A DNA stretch of 7,504 nucleotides from Bacteroidia bacterium (GTDB taxonomy: Bacteria > Bacteroidota > Bacteroidia > Bacteroidales > GCA-2748055): positions 1-7,504 of the forward strand of contig SPBY01000128.1 in assembly GCA_004525825.1 (NCBI GenBank), written 5' to 3'. A program made the position numbers and the translations under genes. Under the pieces are notes generated by a model. It saw nothing but the letters and a program-made list of their open reading frames with translations, was not told where the DNA came from and ran no database searches. Of this stretch, positions 1 through 4,915 are shown piece by piece. Numbering within the stretch: position 1 is the first letter of the stretch; the number at the start of each line of letters is the position of its first letter.

Positions 1-682
1 CCACAGCAGCATCCAGCTTTTTAGCCAGTTTTTCAGAGCCCAGGTAGACCGGAGTATCGATACCCATAAATTTGGTCCAGTATTGAATTTGGCTGAACAT
101 GGGACTCTGATCACTCAAATTAAGAGTAATCACCGGGATCTTCTGGCTTTTTAATTCGAAAAGTTTCCGGACTATCTGCTCCATGGGGGTAACTATGCCT
201 CCAAACCGGGTCCTGTTCCGGGTGACCATGCTGTCAAAGTACTTATTCCTCAGCGGTTTGTAAATGGCCACAAAGGGGTATTCTGTAACCAGGCTCAGGG
301 TTGAAAGATATTCCCAATTGCCATAGTGCCCCAGAACTGCCATGACCTGTTTGCCGGATGCATGAAGCTCATGCAATACTTCGAGGTTTGTATAGGTGAT
401 TCGTTTCAGTGCTTTGCTTTCTGAATAGAAATGAGAGATGGATGATTCCAGCATGGTATCACACAGATGGTGGTAAAACTTCTTTGCAATATGCCGTATC
501 TCAGTCCTGCTGTATTCAGGGAATGCTCTTTTAAGGTTGGCAAATACAACCTTCTTCCGGTAATGAACCACATGGTAAGCCAGAAAATAGAGAAAATCCG
601 ATAGCAGGTAAAGAATCGTTTCGGGCAGCACGTGAAGCACCCATACCAGGCTGTAAGTCAGAATGTAACCAAGGAATTTCAT
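1..682 (-). CDS. LpxL/HtrB-like lysophospholipid acyltransferase (lipid A acyltransferase family), 3' end outside window
   Basis: This is the N-terminal 227 residues; the gene runs off the left edge without a stop, so the length is unknown (the family is usually about 290-310 aa). Seen: an ATG start, then a hydrophobic N-terminal stretch (about residues 5-37) that would anchor it in the inner membrane; the acyltransferase block HYGNWE at 119-124, giving the H-x4-E catalytic pair H119/E124; a downstream block YKPLRNKYFD (141-150) followed by NRTRFG; and a SDQSP motif near 190-194. These are the landmarks of the LpxL/LpxM family, which moves an acyl chain onto a lipid A precursor or a related lipid at the cytoplasmic face of the inner membrane. 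In Bacteroidota, members of this family also make other acylated lipids, so the exact acceptor cannot be told. The start lies 3 nt after the stop of the Crp/Fnr gene, so the two are almost certainly co-transcribed. Confidence 0.85.
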   Translation of the reverse strand, partial: MKFLGYILTYSLVWVLHVLPETILYLLSDFLYFLAYHVVHYRKKVVFANLKRAFPEYSRTEIRHIAKKFYHHLCDTMLESSISHFYSESKALKRITYTNLEVLHELHASGKQVMAVLGHYGNWEYLSTLSLVTEYPFVAIYKPLRNKYFDSMVTRNRTRFGGIVTPMEQIVRKLFELKSQKIPVITLNLSDQSPMFSQIQYWTKFMGIDTPVYLGSEKLAKKLDAAV

Positions 683-685
683 CTC

Positions 686-1387
686 TTAGCCCAGCTCACT
701 AATCCGTTCAAGCTTTGGCAGATCTAGAATCCTTATTTTCCTTCCATCAATGGAGATCACTCCTTCCTGGGCAAAAGTGGAGAGTGTTCGAATGGCATTG
801 GAAGTGGTCATGTTGGAGAGATTGGCCACATCCTCTCTGGATAAGTAAATTTTTATGGTGAGACCGTCGTCCTCATAACCGTAAGTGTCTTTTAGAAAGA
901 TCAGCGATTCAGCCAGTCTGCCTCTGATGTGTTTTTGGGTGAGGGTAACGGTTCGGTCGTGGGAAAAACCCAGTTCCGAGGCAAAAGACTGGATGACACT
1001 CATGCTTAGATCGGCATTGCTACGCATCACCCTGAACACGCTATCTTTATCGACGATACAGGATACACAGTCTTCAATGGCCACTGCAGTGGCAGTGTGA
1101 TTTTCCTCAGCGAAAAGTGCCCGGTAACCGATGAACCCCACCGGCTTGGCCATCCTCACAATTTGTTCTCTTCCACCCACACCCTCCTTAAAGATCTTTA
1201 CCTTTCCTTCGGCCAGAATCATCAGGCCCAGGGGTTTGTCCCCCTCCTTGAAAATGATCTCACCTTTCTTGTAAAATGCACACGTGTAATTTTGCTTCAG
1301 GAATTCTTTTTCTTTGGGAGTAAGTACTGTGAATACAGATTTCGGATTGTCTATACAGTCATCTGCATTATAGGTCCTTTCATGCAT
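686..1387 (-). CDS. Crp/Fnr-family transcriptional regulator (233 aa)
   Basis: A cytoplasmic DNA-binding regulator. Residues about 15-125 form a cyclic-nucleotide-binding-type beta-barrel (KKGEIIFKEGDKPLGLMILAEG region at 40-61, then GGREQIVRM at 71-79), about 126-160 the dimer helix, and about 161-225 a winged helix whose HTH lies near 182-211 (LSREDVANLS, then TTSNAIRTL as likely recognition helix). The start chosen is the ATG at 1387 (MHERTYNADD). The frame stays open upstream to a TTG at 1459, but that adds 24 residues of odd composition, overlaps the nadE stop and would put the likely promoter inside the gene. Four cysteines are present: C11, C36, C107 and C110. Their spacing does not match E. 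coli Fnr, so oxygen sensing cannot be asserted. The ligand and targets are unknown. It lies 68 nt downstream of nadE and 3 nt upstream of an acyltransferase, with which it probably forms an operon. Confidence 0.88.
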   Translation of the reverse strand: MHERTYNADDCIDNPKSVFTVLTPKEKEFLKQNYTCAFYKKGEIIFKEGDKPLGLMILAEGKVKIFKEGVGGREQIVRMAKPVGFIGYRALFAEENHTATAVAIEDCVSCIVDKDSVFRVMRSNADLSMSVIQSFASELGFSHDRTVTLTQKHIRGRLAESLIFLKDTYGYEDDGLTIKIYLSREDVANLSNMTTSNAIRTLSTFAQEGVISIDGRKIRILDLPKLERISELG

Positions 1388-1413
1388 TGTATCGTTTGAT
1401 TTTATCTTATTAT

Positions 1414-1454
1414 GCTGAATAACACACAAAAATAGAAAAAATAATCCATTCAGC
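1414..1454. repeat. 7-bp inverted repeat flanking the candidate crp promoter
   Basis: GCTGAAT at 1454-1448 (minus strand) and ATTCAGC at 1420-1414 are exact inverted copies separated by 27 nt. The candidate -7 box at 1427-1434 lies between them. The arms could be an operator pair or the stem of a large-loop hairpin in the nadE 3' end. A 7-bp match within a 70-bp gap can also arise by chance. Confidence 0.3.
1427..1434 (-). promoter_or_regulatory. Candidate Bacteroidota -7 promoter box for the crp-acyltransferase unit
   Basis: The minus strand reads TATTTTTG here, a full match to the Bacteroidota housekeeping -7 consensus TAnnTTTG. Transcription would start near 1420, giving a 5' leader of roughly 30-35 nt before the ATG at 1387. 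The only TTG upstream (1459-1457) is a few bases further away than the usual -33 spacing, so the -33 element is weak. The leader has no clear Shine-Dalgarno sequence, as is common in this phylum. Confidence 0.45.
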
Positions 1455-1455
1455 T

Positions 1456-3114
1456 TCAATATTTGGCCACCAGAGGGAGCCTCCTTCCCACTCCAAAAGC
1501 TTTTGAGGAAATTCTGAGGATGGGAGGGGTCTGATAACGCTTGTACTCGTTCTGATTTACTAAAGTGATGATCCTGTTCGCCAGTTCCGGCTCAAATCCC
1601 AAAGCTACCAACTTTTCCCGAGGAAGCTGTTTTTCGATATAGGCTTCCAGAATCTTGTCAAGTTCCTCATAGGGGGGCAATGAATCTGTATCTTTCTGGT
1701 CGGGTCGGAGCTCAGCAGAGGGTGGTTTGGTGATGATGTTTTCAGGGATCACCTTCTTCTCCGAGTTCAAATATCTGGCCAGAAGGTATACATCGGTTTT
1801 ATACACATCACCCAGCACAGAGAGGCCACCACTCATGTCCCCGTAAAGGGTTCCGTACCCTACTGCAGTCTCGCTTTTGTTGCTGGTGTTCAATAGGATA
1901 TTCCCGAATTTGTTGGAGAGAGCCATTAATAGCGCTCCCCTGATCCGGGCCTGGATATTCTCCTCGGCATTGTCCTCCGGAAGATTCTTGAACAGCGGCT
2001 TCAAAGTCTCCCGAAACTGCATAAACAATGGTTCTATGGGGAGGATGTCGTACTTGACACCCAGCCCAAGGGCCATTTCAACCGAATCATCGACGCTGTG
2101 ATCTGACGAATATTGGGATGGGAGAAGCAACACATGAAGGTTATCAGGTCCCAGGGCTTCTGCCGCCAGCGCCAGGGTCACGGCCGAATCTATGCCCCCT
2201 GAAAGACCCAGGGTAGCCGTTTTAAAACCCAATTTACCAAAGTAGTCTCTGATCCCGCAGATCAGCGCCCCGGCTATGGCTTCTATTCTTTCGGGAATCT
2301 TGCCCGCATCGGGAGCTGGCTTTGATCGGATCAGTGCATCCAGGTCGACCATTATAGAGTCTTCCCTGAAAAATGGGAGACTGGCAACTACACTCCCGGA
2401 AGGATTTACAGCCATGGAGCCACCCTCAAAAAGAAGTTCAGTCTGGGCCCCAACCTGGTTGCAGTACAGCACAGGAAGTCCGTATCGCTTTGCTTTCCCG
2501 GTAAAGATAGATTGCTTGGCCTCCATTTTCTTGTGGGAAAAAGGGGATGCAGCCAGGTTGATCACCGCATGGGGTCGTAAACGAATCAGTTCTTCGAGTG
2601 GATTGCATGTATAGAGCCTGCTTCGCGCATACTCGTTTTCGAAGGGTTGTTCATCCCACAGATCCTCGCAAATGGTCACTGCCAGCCTCCTTCCCATGAA
2701 TTCCAGGATTTCGAATTCACGATTTGGTTCGAAGTAACGGTATTCGTCAAAGATGTCGTAGGTAGGTAAAAGAGACTTTCGAAACACCTGACCGATCCTA
2801 CCTCCGTGCAGGAAAAACACCGAGTTGTAGAGCATTTTGCCTACGCTGCCCGGATTTGGTTCGGGCCCCCCCACCAGCACCCCCATTTCAGGGTCGATGG
2901 CCTCGGCCAGCATTTCAACATGGGACACACAGGCGTCGATGAATTCTTTCCTCTCCAGCAAATCAAGGGGAGGATAGCCACAAATGGAAAGTTCGGAAAA
3001 TACCACCAGATTGGCTCCCTGTTTTCCGGCTTCTGCTACGGCATGAGTAATCCTGGCCAGGTTCCCAGTGAAATCGCCGATATGATAGTTCAGCTGTGCA
3101 AGGGCAATTTTCAT
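1456..3114 (-). CDS. nadE: Glutamine-dependent NAD+ synthetase
   Basis: Catalyses the last step of NAD+ synthesis: nicotinic acid adenine dinucleotide is adenylated with ATP and amidated using ammonia released from glutamine. It is a cytoplasmic two-domain enzyme of 552 aa, the usual length for the long form. The N-terminal nitrilase-like glutaminase domain (about 1-265) shows the full Glu-Lys-Cys triad: E41 in FSELSICGYP, K113 in FRKSLLP and C149 in ICEDLWDE. The C-terminal synthetase domain (about 275-552) has the PP-loop ATP pyrophosphatase motif LSGGIDSA (304-311), NTSNKSE at 409-415 followed by YGTLYGDMSGG, and KPPSAELRPDQ at 463-473. Because the glutaminase triad is intact, it should use glutamine rather than only free ammonia. 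It follows the beta-barrel gene by 7 nt and is probably co-transcribed with it. AGGA lies just before the ATG, though spaced rather tightly. The TGA stop overlaps an in-frame TTG of the next reading frame. Confidence 0.97.
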   Translation of the reverse strand: MKIALAQLNYHIGDFTGNLARITHAVAEAGKQGANLVVFSELSICGYPPLDLLERKEFIDACVSHVEMLAEAIDPEMGVLVGGPEPNPGSVGKMLYNSVFFLHGGRIGQVFRKSLLPTYDIFDEYRYFEPNREFEILEFMGRRLAVTICEDLWDEQPFENEYARSRLYTCNPLEELIRLRPHAVINLAASPFSHKKMEAKQSIFTGKAKRYGLPVLYCNQVGAQTELLFEGGSMAVNPSGSVVASLPFFREDSIMVDLDALIRSKPAPDAGKIPERIEAIAGALICGIRDYFGKLGFKTATLGLSGGIDSAVTLALAAEALGPDNLHVLLLPSQYSSDHSVDDSVEMALGLGVKYDILPIEPLFMQFRETLKPLFKNLPEDNAEENIQARIRGALLMALSNKFGNILLNTSNKSETAVGYGTLYGDMSGGLSVLGDVYKTDVYLLARYLNSEKKVIPENIITKPPSAELRPDQKDTDSLPPYEELDKILEAYIEKQLPREKLVALGFEPELANRIITLVNQNEYKRYQTPPILRISSKAFGVGRRLPLVAKY

Positions 3115-3121
3115 ATCCTAT

Positions 3122-3778
3122 TTAAAAAAGGACTCCAATATGTATGGTAACGGCATTGGTCTTCACATTTGAACGGTCGTTATCACTTACATCGGTAAGT
3201 CCTGCTGACCAGCGGAGGCCCCCCACAAGGGCCGTACTGCCACCAAGCTGGTATTCCACTCCTATTCCTGCATGGTAGCCCAGGTTGAAAAGATGAATGC
3301 TCTCCCGGATGTCTTCCTTGTCCATGCCCCCGTCGTCTGTGCTGGCTTTGGCATTGATATTGATCATGGGGTTGAATCCCAGCTGAAGGAAGAAGGTGGC
3401 GTATCCCAGCTCCTCAGTTTTTAGTTTCAGACCGATCGGAATATCGATGTATTGAAGGTTCATTTTCACTGATTGGCCAGGCTCCACAAGCAGGGTTTCT
3501 CCTTTGGAACTGAATTCAATGGAATCGGCATACAGCAGGTTTCCCCCCAGGTTGTTGATGCCTACCCCCAATGCAAATGCATAGTTCTCGGCGAAATAAT
3601 AATCCATTTGAAGACCCACTTGCATATGAAAGATTGAACCATTGGGTTTTACGGCATTGTCATCGGAGTTGAGCCAGGCAAACTGGGGATCCAACTGTAC
3701 GTTGAATCTTACCGGACTCTGCGCATAAATAGAGATTGTGGCACCCAAAATGATGGTAATAACCAGTATTCGTCTCAT
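3122..3778 (-). CDS. Secreted outer-membrane beta-barrel protein (PorT-like / OMP_b-brl family), function unknown
   Basis: A 218-residue protein with a Sec signal peptide: MRR, a hydrophobic core at about 4-17, then a type I cleavage site around IYAQ (17-20), with the mature protein starting at Q20 or S21. The rest alternates polar and hydrophobic residues in beta-strand fashion, with glycine-rich turns (FALGVGINNLGG at 68-79, GYHAGIGVEYQLGG at 167-180), and ends THIHIGVLF-like with a C-terminal aromatic residue (actual last residues TIHIGVLF), typical of an outer-membrane barrel. The block LQYIDIPIGLKLKT (108-121) is the hallmark of the small 'outer membrane protein beta-barrel' family common in Bacteroidota. 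That family includes the type IX secretion protein PorT, but this match is too general to call it PorT. It is the first gene of a likely two-gene unit with nadE, and its start faces gldB across 39 bp. No enzyme motif is visible. Confidence 0.8.
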   Translation of the reverse strand: MRRILVITIILGATISIYAQSPVRFNVQLDPQFAWLNSDDNAVKPNGSIFHMQVGLQMDYYFAENYAFALGVGINNLGGNLLYADSIEFSSKGETLLVEPGQSVKMNLQYIDIPIGLKLKTEELGYATFFLQLGFNPMININAKASTDDGGMDKEDIRESIHLFNLGYHAGIGVEYQLGGSTALVGGLRWSAGLTDVSDNDRSNVKTNAVTIHIGVLF

Positions 3779-3784
3779 ATTTTA

Positions 3785-3792
3785 TATTTTTG
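3785..3792 (+). promoter_or_regulatory. Candidate -7 box for gldB
   Basis: The plus strand reads TATTTTTG, an exact TAnnTTTG match and the same octamer as the candidate crp box. The predicted start near 3798-3800 leaves a leader of about 20 nt to the gldB ATG at 3818. The -33 position would fall inside the first codons of the opposing barrel gene, where I see no clear TTG or TTTG. Confidence 0.5.
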
Positions 3793-3809
3793 TGTACCCC
3801 TATAACGTT

Positions 3810-3817
3810 CAAATTTA
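3810..3817 (-). promoter_or_regulatory. Candidate -7 box for the barrel-nadE unit
   Basis: The minus strand reads TAAATTTG, an exact TAnnTTTG match that abuts the gldB start codon. The predicted start near 3802-3804 gives a leader of about 25 nt to the ATG at 3778. The corresponding -33 site would lie within the gldB signal-peptide codons, and no clear -33 element is seen there. Confidence 0.5.
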
Positions 3818-4840
3818 ATGATTATGATGAGACCTGTTCACCGGATGCTGTTTTTTCTAGCGGTCCTTGGCTTGCTGGTGAACGCTTGTAAAAGCAAGCC
3901 CCTGGAGGTGGATATCTCCGGAATCGACCTTAGGGTTCAGCTGGAGAGATTCGATCGTGCACTTTTCGAAATGGAGCAGGACACCCTTGAAGGGGCCATC
4001 GACGCGATGTATGTGCGTTTTGGGGATTTTTTCGATGTATTTAATGTGCATGTGATTGGCATAGGGCAGGCTTCTTCGAGGCGTTACCCCTCATACCTGT
4101 CCATGTTTATCAACGATCCCATAAATCAGGAAGTGTATGACTACACCAAGCAGGTCTATGCTTCCACCGATGCCCTGGAGGAGGAGCTGAGCGATGGTTT
4201 CAGGCACTACCTGTATCACTACCCCGATTCGGTACCGCCAAGAGTGGTGGCTTATATAAGCAGGTTCAACCAGGGGCTATTCACGGTGGGTCACTTTGTG
4301 GGGGTGGGGCTCGATCAGTACCTGGGCAGCGATTGCATCTATTACCAGCAGATGGGGACTCCAAACTACCTGGTGCAGAAAAAGGAACCTTCACGGGTGC
4401 CATCGGACGTTATGACCGCCTGGGCCACCAGCCTTTACCCATACAATGATTCACTGGATAATGCGCTCTCCAGGATGATCTGGCACGGACAGATCGCGTG
4501 GTTTGTGGACGCCATGTTTCCCGCCGTCGATGAAAAGCTGAAGATGGGGTTCACACCCGATCAGATGCTTTGGTGCAGAAACAATGAGAAACAGATGTGG
4601 ACCCACCTGGTGGAGGAGAAGCTGCTTTTTTCCACAGATCCCTTGAACATACGTAAACTGGTGGAGGATGCCCCTTTTACCAGCTTCTTTACCTCCGAAT
4701 CGCCGGGACGGGCAGCTGTCTGGCAGGGGTGGCAGATTGTAAAGGCCTATGCTGCACGAAACCCTAAGCTGACTGTGCACCAGGTAATGTCGCAGCGCAA
4801 CTACCAGGAATTACTCAGGATGTCGAGGTACAATCCCTGA
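3818..4840 (+). CDS. gldB: GldB-family gliding-motility lipoprotein
   Basis: A 340-residue lipoprotein: a basic start, a hydrophobic segment (about 10-22) and a lipobox-like VNAC ending at C24, the likely lipidated residue. The body carries blocks I recognise from the GldB family: VGVGLDQYLG (161-170), the NYLVQKKEP region near 183-191, IWHGQIAWFVDAMFP (221-235), WCRNNEKQMW (252-261), DAPFTSFF (284-291) and ESPGRAAVWQGWQIVKAY (294-311). GldB is required for gliding in Flavobacterium johnsoniae, but homologues are widespread in Bacteroidota that are not known to glide, so motility is not implied. Its biochemical role is unsettled. No HExxH zinc-protease motif is seen. Three ATGs (3818, 3824, 3827) could serve as start; all keep the signal peptide. 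It is the only plus-strand gene here, divergent from barrel-nadE, and gldC does not follow it. Confidence 0.88.
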   Translation: MIMMRPVHRMLFFLAVLGLLVNACKSKPLEVDISGIDLRVQLERFDRALFEMEQDTLEGAIDAMYVRFGDFFDVFNVHVIGIGQASSRRYPSYLSMFINDPINQEVYDYTKQVYASTDALEEELSDGFRHYLYHYPDSVPPRVVAYISRFNQGLFTVGHFVGVGLDQYLGSDCIYYQQMGTPNYLVQKKEPSRVPSDVMTAWATSLYPYNDSLDNALSRMIWHGQIAWFVDAMFPAVDEKLKMGFTPDQMLWCRNNEKQMWTHLVEEKLLFSTDPLNIRKLVEDAPFTSFFTSESPGRAAVWQGWQIVKAYAARNPKLTVHQVMSQRNYQELLRMSRYNP

Positions 4841-4850
4841 TCCACTATAT

Positions 4851-4882
4851 AAAAAAAATGCAGCCGGGTGTTGCCGGCTGCA
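4851..4882 (-). terminator. Intrinsic terminator of the GH3 gene
   Basis: A perfect 9-bp stem, TGCAGCCGG (4859-4867) pairing with CCGGCTGCA (4874-4882), with a 6-nt loop. On the minus strand it is followed directly by eight T residues (4858-4851), which is a classic Rho-independent terminator 33 nt beyond the GH3 stop. On the plus strand the stem is followed by CTTGATCATC with no T run, so it should work poorly for gldB. Confidence 0.9.
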
Positions 4883-4915
4883 CTTGATCATCTACCATGC
4901 CTGAAATTCAGGAGC

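Noticed and set aside
1388..1459. Extended N-terminus of the Crp/Fnr gene starting at TTG 1459 (24 extra residues)
   Set aside because: The start would be TTG rather than ATG, it overlaps the nadE stop, the extra residues are hydrophobic filler unlike the family, and the stretch holds the likely promoter.
1877..3150. Plus-strand open frames opposite nadE (1877-2101, 2276-2614, 2806-3150)
   Set aside because: They are antisense to nadE, which has complete motifs along its length, and have no recognisable domain, start context or promoter.
3122..3778. Naming the barrel gene porT (type IX secretion) because it lies beside gldB
   Set aside because: The LQYIDIPIGLKLKT block is common to many small Bacteroidota barrels. 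Without an alignment, neighbourhood alone does not justify the name.
3818..4840. Possible zinc-protease activity of GldB
   Set aside because: No HExxH motif is present. The histidines at 159 and 223 are not in a metalloprotease arrangement.
4900..4912. Short palindrome CCTGAA-A-TTCAGG just after the GH3 stop
   Set aside because: Only 6-bp arms with a 1-nt centre and no T run. It cannot form a normal terminator hairpin, and the real terminator is 20 bp further on.
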